Below, in pieces: positions 1 to 5,927 of a stretch of 20,156 nt of DNA. The stretch lies in NCBI GenBank assembly GCA_964510785.1, contig CAZECM010000056.1, forward strand, positions 1 to 20,156, read 5' to 3'. Both the position numbers and the translations under genes were made by a program. How positions within the stretch are numbered: the stretch's first letter is position 1; the number at the start of each line of letters is the position of its first letter. The notes below the pieces were generated by a model. It worked only from the letters and a program-made list of their open reading frames with translations, made no database searches and was not told the DNA's origin. The stretch comes from JAAYZM01 sp964510785. Its GTDB lineage: Bacteria > Actinomycetota > Actinomycetes > Actinomycetales > Cellulomonadaceae.

Positions 1-456
1 ATGATCGGCAACGAGGAGGACTTCACCGCCTCGCTCGGCTTCGAGGTCGAGGGCGCGGACGAGAACCTCGCCGAGCTCGACCTCGACTCCTACGCCGCGA
101 TGATCGAGCGGGCCACGGCCGAGTTCACCAACTTCGCCGTGGTCGGCACCACGCTGCGCGCGGTGCACTCCGCGAGCCGTAACGACTGGGGCGCGATGGC
201 GTGGTCGCGCGCGACGGGCGTGGTGCACGCGACGCACCGCGAGGGGCTCGAGATCCTCGACCGCGTGGGCGGGGGCGACTCGTTCGCGTCCGGGCTGATC
301 TTCGGGCTGCTCGAGGGGGAGCCGCTCGAGGTGGCCGTCGAGTACGGGGCGGCGCACGGCGCGCTCGCCATGACGACGCCAGGCGACACCTCGATGGTCA
401 CGAAGGCCGAGGTGCTGCGGCTCGCGGGCGGCGGCTCCGCCCGCGTCATCCGGTAG
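1..456 (+). CDS. PfkB-family sugar kinase, 2-keto-3-deoxygluconate kinase-like (C-terminal part; 5' end outside window)
   Basis: This is the C-terminal half of a ribokinase/PfkB-family carbohydrate kinase. The visible 151 residues contain the family signature DRVGGGDSFASGL (about residues 87-99), which carries the anion hole and catalytic Asp, followed by EYGAAHGALAMTTPGDTS, a segment typical of 2-keto-3-deoxygluconate (KDG) kinases. KDG kinases phosphorylate KDG at the expense of ATP in hexuronate and Entner-Doudoroff-type catabolism. PfkB kinases are usually 300-350 residues, so about half the protein lies upstream of the window, and the ATG at base 1 is almost certainly an internal Met. 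A class II aldolase follows 81 bases downstream on the same strand, which suggests a kinase-aldolase sugar catabolic locus. Family assignment is firm; KDG as substrate is inferred from motif resemblance. Confidence 0.85.
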   Translation: MIGNEEDFTASLGFEVEGADENLAELDLDSYAAMIERATAEFTNFAVVGTTLRAVHSASRNDWGAMAWSRATGVVHATHREGLEILDRVGGGDSFASGLIFGLLEGEPLEVAVEYGAAHGALAMTTPGDTSMVTKAEVLRLAGGGSARVIR

Positions 457-499
457 GACGCTCGTCCCGGGTGGGTGCGCCATCGCGATGCGATGCTGA

Positions 500-513
500 G
501 TGAAACGATTCAC
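500..513. promoter_or_regulatory. Candidate LacI-family operator upstream of the class II aldolase
   Basis: GTGAAACGATTCAC is a 14-base inverted repeat with a central CG, and 6 of its 7 base pairs are symmetric. This is the classic form of a LacI/GalR-family operator. It lies between the kinase stop (456) and the preferred aldolase start (538), so the aldolase may have its own regulated promoter. A second perfect palindrome, CATCGCGATG (481-490), lies just upstream. The cognate regulator is not identified in the window. The operator sequence differs from the one in front of araB. Confidence 0.5.
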
Positions 514-537
514 ACCCACGACGACGGCGAGACCCGG

Positions 538-1221
538 ATGAGCCAGACCCACGGCGTGACCGCGCCACGGGCAGCCCTCGAGCTGCGCGAAGAGATCGTC
601 TACTACTGCCGCGAGTCGGTGCGGTGCGGGCTCAACTTCAACACCCAGGGCAACATCTCGGTGCGCCTGCCCGCCGTCGGACACTCGCCGGAGGCGATCG
701 TCATCACCCCGAGCGGCGTGCGCTACGACCGGATGGTGCCCGAAGACCTCATCGTGGTCGCGATGGACGGCACCGTGCTCGAAGCGGGTACGGGCTGCGA
801 GCCGTCGACCGAGCTGCCGGTGCACCTCGCCCACTACCGGCGCCGGCCGGACGCCCGGGCCGTGGTGCACACCGAGTCGACGTACGTGAACGTGCTCGGC
901 GCGCTCGGGCGGGCGATCGAGCCCGTGCTGCTCAACATGGTGCTGTACGCGAAGGGGGCGGTCCCGGTGATGCCCTTCGAGTTCTCCACGCACGCGGAGT
1001 TCGGGGCGCGCAGTGCGGCGCTGCTGGGGGACGGCGTGAATGCGGTCGTGTGGGCGAACCACGGGCTGCTCGCCGTGGGACCGTCGCTCGAGCTCGCCTT
1101 CAAGGTGGCCGTGGCCGTCGAGGAGAACGCGAAGGTGCTCTACCTCGCGCGTCAGGCGGGCGAGCCGCGCGTGCTGGACCTGGCACAGATCGAGGTGCCC
1201 GACGGCGCACGGCTGCCGTAG
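538..1221 (+). CDS. Class II aldolase/adducin-family protein (sugar-phosphate aldolase or epimerase)
   Basis: This 227-residue protein belongs to the zinc-dependent class II aldolase family (L-fuculose-1-phosphate aldolase FucA, L-ribulose-5-phosphate 4-epimerase AraD). Visible landmarks are the phosphate-binding segment NTQGNISVR (35-43), ITPSGVRYD (56-64), the catalytic-Glu motif EPSTE (Glu92), the metal motif VVHTES (His111) and NHGLL (His175). The usual motif is HxH; here the second His is replaced by Glu113, so the metal site reads His-Glu-His. An ATG at 475 is also in frame, but the first 21 residues would then be encoded across the operator palindrome and lack family similarity, so 538 is preferred. 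Shine-Dalgarno support is weak at both. The partner kinase upstream suggests a kinase-then-aldolase route for a sugar acid, deoxy sugar or pentose. The exact substrate cannot be read from sequence. Confidence 0.85.
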   Translation: MSQTHGVTAPRAALELREEIVYYCRESVRCGLNFNTQGNISVRLPAVGHSPEAIVITPSGVRYDRMVPEDLIVVAMDGTVLEAGTGCEPSTELPVHLAHYRRRPDARAVVHTESTYVNVLGALGRAIEPVLLNMVLYAKGAVPVMPFEFSTHAEFGARSAALLGDGVNAVVWANHGLLAVGPSLELAFKVAVAVEENAKVLYLARQAGEPRVLDLAQIEVPDGARLP

Positions 1222-1267
1222 CAGGGACTGACCCGGGCGTCCCGGTCCGTGGGACGTCCTCCCGGTG

Positions 1268-1281
1268 TGGGAGCGCTCCCC
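1268..1281. promoter_or_regulatory. CelR/CebR-like operator box
   Basis: TGGGAGCGCTCCCC matches 13 of 14 bases of the box TGGGAGCGCTCCCA reported for Thermobifida fusca CelR and Streptomyces CebR, the LacI-family cellobiose/cellotriose-responsive repressors. The core GGGAGCGCTCCC (1269-1280) is a perfect 12-base palindrome. A TACGCT hexamer (1284-1289), a plausible -10 element, follows immediately. The box therefore sits in the promoter spacer, where a bound repressor would block transcription of the membrane protein starting at 1298. The identity of the binding protein is inferred from the site alone. Confidence 0.55.
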
Positions 1282-1283
1282 TC

Positions 1284-1289
1284 TACGCT
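1284..1289 (+). promoter_or_regulatory. Candidate -10 element of the 1298 gene
   Basis: TACGCT fits the actinobacterial TAnnnT -10 consensus. It ends 8 bases before the ATG at 1298, so the transcript would be leaderless or nearly so. No Shine-Dalgarno sequence is visible in the 8 intervening bases. No convincing -35 hexamer is seen. Confidence 0.4.
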
Positions 1290-1297
1290 CGCGGACC

Positions 1298-1912
1298 ATG
1301 ACAACTCAGACAAACGGCACGCGTCCGGCCGACCCGACGATCCCCTACCCCGCGGTCCACCACGACGGCGGCTATACGTGGAAGCCCGCGACCCGCACGA
1401 AGTCGATCATCGGCTGGTCGGTGTTTACGCTCGCGTTTGCGCTCGCGAACATCTACCTCCTCGTGGTGACGGAGGACGAGTACGTCATCGTGCTCGGTCG
1501 CATCATCGAGATCCCCGCCGTCGCGCTGACGGGGCTCGGCAACGCGATCGGCCTGATCCTGCTCGTCCTCGCCTTCCGTCCGCTCGCCCCCTGGTACCAG
1601 GACTGGTCCTACCTCGAGGTGCTCGAGGAGACCGACGGCATCCGTGTGTTTGCGGGCAGGCTCGGCAAGGACGACGCCGGGGTGGCCCTTCGCTCCGGTG
1701 ACACGCTCGAGCTCTCCGCGACGCGTGGCGACAGCCTCGACGAGGCGACGCTCGTGGCGCGCGGGCCGGGTGGCAAGCTCGAGGTCGAGGTCGACTCCTA
1801 CCTGACATCGCTCACCGTGGCACCGCTCGAGCGGGCGGCCGCGGCGCACGGCATCAAGCTTCGCTTCACGGGTGTGGCCACCGAGATCCCCCGCACGGTC
1901 CAGGAGGGCTGA
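1298..1912 (+). CDS. Uncharacterised two-helix membrane protein
   Basis: This 204-residue protein is not recognised as a named family. An N-terminal cytoplasmic-looking stretch is followed by two hydrophobic segments (about residues 37-57 and 73-93). A soluble region of about 105 residues follows, rich in charged residues and short beta-like stretches (for example TLELSATR and KLEVEVDSYLTSLTV). The start at ATG 1298 fits the promoter: a TACGCT hexamer lies 8 bases upstream, and an earlier in-frame codon near 1265 would overlap the CelR-like box. Placement behind that box suggests expression linked to beta-glucan oligosaccharides, but nothing in the protein points to sugar binding or hydrolysis. 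It ends 54 bases before the convergent recQ stop. Confidence 0.75.
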   Translation: MTTQTNGTRPADPTIPYPAVHHDGGYTWKPATRTKSIIGWSVFTLAFALANIYLLVVTEDEYVIVLGRIIEIPAVALTGLGNAIGLILLVLAFRPLAPWYQDWSYLEVLEETDGIRVFAGRLGKDDAGVALRSGDTLELSATRGDSLDEATLVARGPGGKLEVEVDSYLTSLTVAPLERAAAAHGIKLRFTGVATEIPRTVQEG

Positions 1913-1938
1913 CCGCCGCTCACGTCGCACGCCACGCT

Positions 1939-1961
1939 CACCCCGGGGACCTCGGGGGGTG
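1939..1961. terminator. GC-rich hairpin between convergent genes
   Basis: CACCCC (1939-1944) pairs with GGGGTG (1956-1961) across an 11-base loop. It lies between the convergent stops of the membrane protein gene (1912) and recQ (1967). There is no T-run on either side, so it is at best a weak or Rho-assisted bidirectional terminator. Confidence 0.3.
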
Positions 1962-1966
1962 GGAGA

Positions 1967-3799
1967 TCAGGGGGTGGGGCCGGCCGAGAACTCTGCGAGC
2001 GCCGCGACGACCGACTCGCCGTAGCGCTCGAGCTTCGTGGCGCCGATGCCGCTGATGCCCTCCAGCTCGCCCGGGCTCGCCGGCTCGCGCAGTGCGATCT
2101 CGCGCAGCACGGCGTCGTGGAAGACGACGTACGCCGGCACGCCCTGCTCCTTGGCCGTTGCGGCCCGCCACGCGCGCAACACCTCGAAGCGCTCCGTCGC
2201 GGCCGGATCCAGGTCCGCGACGGCGGCTCCCTTGGCGGTCCTCGCCTTCGCCGCCCGCGCGGGTCTGGGCGCCTCGCGCCGCAGCTGCACCTGACGCTCA
2301 CCGCGCAGCACCTCGGTGCTCTCCGGGGTGAGCCGCAAGGTGTTGTACCCGTCGTGGTCCACGGCGACGAGCCCCTGCGCCAGCAGCTGGCGGGCCACGC
2401 CGCGCCACTCGGCCTCGCTGAGATCAGCGCCCACCCCGAACACGGTGAGCTGCTCGTGCCCGTGCTGCGCCACCCGCGACGTCTGCTTGCCGAGCAGGAT
2501 GTCGATGACGTGCCCCGTGCCGTAGCGCTGGCCGCGTTGCTCGAGGCGGACGACGGCGGACAGCAGCTTCTGCGCGGCCACGGTGCCGTCCCACGACTCC
2601 GGCGGGGCAAGGCACGTGTCGCAGTTGCCGCACGGCTCAGACGTCTGCCCGAAGTAGGCGAGGAGCTGCACGCGCCGGCACGCCACGGTCTCGCACAGCG
2701 CGAGCATCGCGTCGAGGTGGAGCGCGAGCCGTCGCCGGTGCGCGGCGTCACCTTCCGAGGTGTCGATCATGCGTCGCTGCTGGACCACGTCGGCCAGGCC
2801 GTAGGCAAGCCACGCCGTCGCCGGTAGCCCGTCGCGCCCCGCTCGGCCCGTCTCCTGGTAGTAGCCCTCGACGGACTTGGGCAGGTCGAGGTGGGCCACG
2901 AAGCGCACGTCGGGCTTGTCGATCCCCATGCCGAAGGCGATCGTCGCGACCATGACGACGCCGTCCTCGCGCAGGAAGCGCGCCTGGTTCCCGCTGCGCA
3001 CCCGCCGATCCAGGCCCGCGTGATAGGGCAGAGCCGCGATGCCTTGGCTCGTGAGGAACTCCGCCGTCTGCTCCACCGAGGTCCGGGAGAGGCAGTACAC
3101 GATCCCCGCGTCACCTTCGTGCTCGGTGCGCAGGAGCTGGAGGAGCTGGGCCCGCGGGTTGTCCTTGGGCACGATCCGGTACTGGATGTTGGGCCGGTCG
3201 AAGTCCGCGACGAACTGGCGCGCCTCGGTCAGCTCGAGGCGCTGTGCGATCTCGGCGCGCGTGGCCGCCGTGGCCGTGGCCGTGAGTGCGATGCGGGGAA
3301 CGTCCGGCCAGCGCTCGTGCAGCACGGTGAGCCGCAGGTAGTCGGGCCGGAAGTCGTGGCCCCACTGGGCGACGCAGTGCGCCTCGTCGATCGCGAACAA
3401 GCCGATGCGGGCGCGGTCGAGGAGCGCGAGCGTGTCCGGCACGGCGAGGCGCTCCGGGGCGAGATAGAGCAGGTCGAGCTCGCCGTCGAGCAGCGCGCGC
3501 TCGACCGCCTGGCGCTCGTGCGGGTCCTGAGTCGAGTTGAGGAACCCGGCGCGCACCCCGAGCGCGGAGAGCGCGTCGACCTGGTCCTGCATGAGCGCGA
3601 TGAGGGGCGAGACGACCACGCCGGCACCCTCGCGCACGAGCGCGGGCACCTGGTAGCACAGCGACTTGCCGGCCCCGGTGGGCATGAGTACGAGAGCATC
3701 CCCACCGCCGACGACGGCGTCGATGATCGCGGACTGCTCTCCCCGGAACTCCTCGTACCCCCACACCCGGCGCAGCACGTCACGGGGAGCCTCGGTCAC
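1967..3799 (-). CDS. recQ: ATP-dependent DNA helicase RecQ
   Basis: This 610-residue superfamily 2 helicase unwinds DNA 3' to 5' during recombination and fork repair; its length is very close to E. coli RecQ. The order is motif 0 FRGEQ (18-22), Walker A PTGAGKS (40-46), DEAH (138-141), the RecQ-specific aromatic-rich loop AQWGHDFRPDY (144-154) and motif VI ETGRAGRDG (316-324). A zinc-binding domain follows with Cys374, Cys390, Cys393 and Cys396, then a winged helix and a C-terminal HRDC domain (about 533-603) with GISGIGATKLERYG. All key residues are intact. The GTG at 3799 has no Shine-Dalgarno; a TAGGGT hexamer ends 6 bases upstream, so the mRNA is probably leaderless. No LexA-type box was recognised upstream. 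Confidence 0.97.
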   Translation of the reverse strand: MTEAPRDVLRRVWGYEEFRGEQSAIIDAVVGGGDALVLMPTGAGKSLCYQVPALVREGAGVVVSPLIALMQDQVDALSALGVRAGFLNSTQDPHERQAVERALLDGELDLLYLAPERLAVPDTLALLDRARIGLFAIDEAHCVAQWGHDFRPDYLRLTVLHERWPDVPRIALTATATAATRAEIAQRLELTEARQFVADFDRPNIQYRIVPKDNPRAQLLQLLRTEHEGDAGIVYCLSRTSVEQTAEFLTSQGIAALPYHAGLDRRVRSGNQARFLREDGVVMVATIAFGMGIDKPDVRFVAHLDLPKSVEGYYQETGRAGRDGLPATAWLAYGLADVVQQRRMIDTSEGDAAHRRRLALHLDAMLALCETVACRRVQLLAYFGQTSEPCGNCDTCLAPPESWDGTVAAQKLLSAVVRLEQRGQRYGTGHVIDILLGKQTSRVAQHGHEQLTVFGVGADLSEAEWRGVARQLLAQGLVAVDHDGYNTLRLTPESTEVLRGERQVQLRREAPRPARAAKARTAKGAAVADLDPAATERFEVLRAWRAATAKEQGVPAYVVFHDAVLREIALREPASPGELEGISGIGATKLERYGESVVAALAEFSAGPTP

Positions 3800-3805
3800 C
3801 CCCCC

Positions 3806-3811
3806 ACCCTA
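3806..3811 (-). promoter_or_regulatory. Candidate -10 element of recQ (leaderless)
   Basis: On the minus strand TAGGGT is followed by six bases (GGGGGG) and then the GTG at 3799. A transcription start at or next to the GTG would give a leaderless mRNA. The G-run touches the start codon and so cannot work as a Shine-Dalgarno sequence. Confidence 0.5.
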
Positions 3812-3950
3812 GACGCCTCTCCGGACACGCCCCGCGTCGTCCACAGCGCTGTCCTGCGTTGACCTCGAGCCGCCCAGCATGATGGTGAACGGTTGCGTGC
3901 GTGTGGCGCACGTAGCCGCGCAGTGTCCCAGTTCATGGGGGCGGGTTGGG

Positions 3951-4712
3951 TCAGGTGTAGTCGATCGCGTCCGACGGCGCGACATGAAACGACTCGAGCC
4001 GTGGGTCAGCGAGGATCGCATCGATCAAGCGCGCCGGCCCACCCACGAGCGTGGAGTCGTAGTCGACCTCCGTCGCGACGCACCACGAGCGGTCGAGCGG
4101 CCACAGCAGCTGGGGCGACTGCCAACCTGCCCCGTCGCCGTCGCGCCACTCGTCGTAGCGGCTCGGTCCGTCTGCGGTGGCGAGCGTGCACGCGAACGTG
4201 AAGTACTCGCGCCTGGGGAGCTCGAGGGTCGGTCCGTCGAGGACCTCCGCCGGGTAGGGGACTGCCGGTGGCGGGGGTGGCTCCGGCACCGGCGAGCCGT
4301 CGTCGGCCCACGCGAAGAACGTGCGCGTCGAACCGTGGAGATGCCCCCACCCGTGCCACACCGCCGAGACGCACGGCGCGTCGGGCCCGGACCCGGTGGC
4401 CAGCACCTCGATGAGCGCAGCGAACGAGTGCTCGGGCAAGCAGCCTTCGGGAGGTTCGTTCTCGACGCGGTCGTAGAGCTCGCGCGCGCCCGCGACCCGC
4501 CACCACGGTGACAGTGCCTCGCGCGTCGTCCCGGCCCGTGCCGCGACGTCCGCCCACGAGATCCACTCGTCGGTGTCCACCTGCACCGGGTGCAGGATTC
4601 GCACGTACGCCTCGAAGTCGCGCGGCACGATCGCCCCGAGGCACGTGCCGAACTCCGCGAGCCGCGGCCCGATCCACGCCCCGCTCTCCGGGTCCACCGG
4701 TGTCAGCACCAT
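3951..4712 (-). CDS. Conserved-looking hypothetical protein, 253 residues
   Basis: I do not recognise a named family. The protein is soluble, acidic and rich in Trp, Pro and Asp, with no signal peptide or membrane segment. It begins MVLTPVDPESGAWIGPRLAEFG and contains GAIVPRDFEAYVRILHPV. A Pro-rich hinge near the middle (PVPEPPPPPAVPYP) leads into VLDGPTLELPRREYFTFA. The C-terminal part is Trp-rich (QLLWPLDRSWCVATEVDYDSTLVGG). The ATG at 4712 is preferred over the in-frame start at 4772 because a GGGAGA Shine-Dalgarno lies about 9 bases upstream. The five-proline run may need EF-P for efficient translation. It stands alone between recQ and the transporter gene, 151 bases from recQ, and context gives no functional hint. 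Confidence 0.7.
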   Translation of the reverse strand: MVLTPVDPESGAWIGPRLAEFGTCLGAIVPRDFEAYVRILHPVQVDTDEWISWADVAARAGTTREALSPWWRVAGARELYDRVENEPPEGCLPEHSFAALIEVLATGSGPDAPCVSAVWHGWGHLHGSTRTFFAWADDGSPVPEPPPPPAVPYPAEVLDGPTLELPRREYFTFACTLATADGPSRYDEWRDGDGAGWQSPQLLWPLDRSWCVATEVDYDSTLVGGPARLIDAILADPRLESFHVAPSDAIDYT

Positions 4713-4829
4713 GGCGCCATTCTCCCTGCCGACACCCCTGGCGCGGTCCCCCACCTCCGCCCGTCCGTGCACCCCACCTGTGCCATCCGCGCACTGCTTG
4801 GTACTCAGAAGACATAACGCAGCCGTTCT

Positions 4830-4853
4830 CCGGCGTGTCGCCCGGCGTGTCGC
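4830..4853. repeat. Perfect tandem duplication of a 12-base unit
   Basis: CCGGCGTGTCGC occurs twice in direct tandem (4830-4841 and 4842-4853) in the intergenic region between the 4712 gene start and the AEC transporter stop. There are only two copies and no coding context, so this is probably a slippage duplication. Confidence 0.7.
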
Positions 4854-4864
4854 ACCGTCAGCGT

Positions 4865-4884
4865 CACTCCAGCACCAAGGAGTG
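4865..4884 (-). terminator. Hairpin downstream of the AEC transporter gene
   Basis: CACTCC (4865-4870) pairs with GGAGTG (4879-4884) across an 8-base loop. It lies 54 bases beyond the stop of the minus-strand transporter gene. The stem is six base pairs with no T-run after it, so a terminator role is only a possibility. Confidence 0.3.
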
Positions 4885-4907
4885 CGCGGACGGCTCAGAG
4901 AACGGAT

Positions 4908-4930
4908 GGGTGGGTGTGGGGGTGGGCGGG
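4908..4930 (+). other. Potential G-quadruplex motif
   Basis: Five runs of three to five G are separated by loops of 1, 3, 1 and 1 bases on the plus strand. This meets the canonical G3+ short-loop G-quadruplex rule with one spare run. It lies 8 bases past the stop of the AEC transporter gene, on the template strand of that gene. Folding in the cell is inferred only. Confidence 0.55.
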
Positions 4931-4937
4931 CGCTGCG

Positions 4938-5882
4938 TCAGGGCGCGAGCACCGCGCTGATCACGAGCAGCACCGGCACGAGCAGCAGCGTCGACCAGAG
5001 CCCCACGTCCCGGGCGAGCGCCTGCCCGCGCCCGTAGTTGAGCGCGTACACGAGCACGTTCTGCGCCGTGGGCAGCGCCGCCATCGCCGTGACGATCAGC
5101 AGCCCCGTCCGGTCGAGCCCGAACGCGAGCCCCACGAGCGCCGCGAGCACGGGGTGCACCACGGACTTCACGACGACGGCGAACCACATCTCCCGCCGTG
5201 GCGCGCGGGCACCGAGGGTGCGCGGCACGGCGAGCGTGGACCCGAACACGAGCAGCGCGAGCGGAGCCGCCGTGGCCCCCACGAGCGCGAACGGACCGAA
5301 CACCACATCGGGCAGCCGCCACGGCAGCGCCGCGAGCACGAGACCGGCGAGCGTGGCGACGATGATCGGGTTGCGCACCGTGCGTCGCAGCGTCGCGCGC
5401 ACGGCCGCCCCTGTCCGCCGTCGGCCACCGTCCTTTCCGGCGACGTCGGCGTCGAGCACCGTGAACGCGATCGGGGCGAGGACGAGAAGCTGGAAGAGCA
5501 TCGTCGGCACCACGTAGACGGCGTCGTCGAACAGGAACACGGCGAGCGGCAGGCCCAGGTGCGCGGCGTTGACGTAGCTCGCGCTGAGCGTCGCGATGGC
5601 CGCCTCGCCCGCGGGGCGGCGCCACAGGCCGCGGACGACGACGGCGACCCCCACCACCACGAGAGCCGTGCTGACCGCCGTGACGGCCGCCGTGCGGGAC
5701 AGCACCACGTGCAGGTCCGCGCGCCCCACCGTGACGAGCAGCAGAGAGGGGATCGCTATCGTGAACACGACCCGCGCGAGCACGGTCGCGGCATGCTCGC
5801 CGAGCACCTTGAACCGTCCGAGCAGGTACCCCGCGAGCACGACGGCGCCCAAGGTGCCCAGGGCAGTCAGGACGGCGCTCAC
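4938..5882 (-). CDS. AEC-family (auxin efflux carrier-like) membrane transporter
   Basis: This 314-residue integral membrane protein of the AEC/Mem_trans family has about ten hydrophobic segments in two halves. Family marks are GYLLGRFKVL near the N-terminus, NPIIVATLAGLVLAAL in the middle at the start of the second half, and LPTAQNVLVYALNYGRG near the C-terminus. Known bacterial members move small organic acids such as malate or malonate, but the substrate here cannot be told. The GTG at 5882 is the only plausible in-frame start; no Shine-Dalgarno is visible, and a GATGAT hexamer ends 6 bases upstream (possible leaderless start). It follows glpK by 45 bases on the same strand, so read-through from glpK is possible, although a metabolic link to glycerol is not evident. 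Confidence 0.88.
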   Translation of the reverse strand: MSAVLTALGTLGAVVLAGYLLGRFKVLGEHAATVLARVVFTIAIPSLLLVTVGRADLHVVLSRTAAVTAVSTALVVVGVAVVVRGLWRRPAGEAAIATLSASYVNAAHLGLPLAVFLFDDAVYVVPTMLFQLLVLAPIAFTVLDADVAGKDGGRRRTGAAVRATLRRTVRNPIIVATLAGLVLAALPWRLPDVVFGPFALVGATAAPLALLVFGSTLAVPRTLGARAPRREMWFAVVVKSVVHPVLAALVGLAFGLDRTGLLIVTAMAALPTAQNVLVYALNYGRGQALARDVGLWSTLLLVPVLLVISAVLAP

Positions 5883-5927
5883 CTGGACATCATCGCGCGC
5901 GGTGCCGCTCGTCCGGCCCGGAGTGCC

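Noticed and set aside
475..537. Upstream ATG start of the class II aldolase
   Set aside because: It would encode 21 extra residues across the operator palindrome with no family-like sequence; ATG 538 fits the family N-terminus.
1238..1256. CGTCCC/GGGACG hairpin after the aldolase gene
   Set aside because: Six-bp stem with a 7-base loop and no T-run; it overlaps the region of the next promoter, so a terminator call would be unsupported.
3843..3852. Perfect palindrome ACAGCGCTGT upstream of recQ
   Set aside because: It is only 10 bases, matches no regulator site I know, is not placed over the recQ -10, and does not resemble an actinobacterial LexA box.
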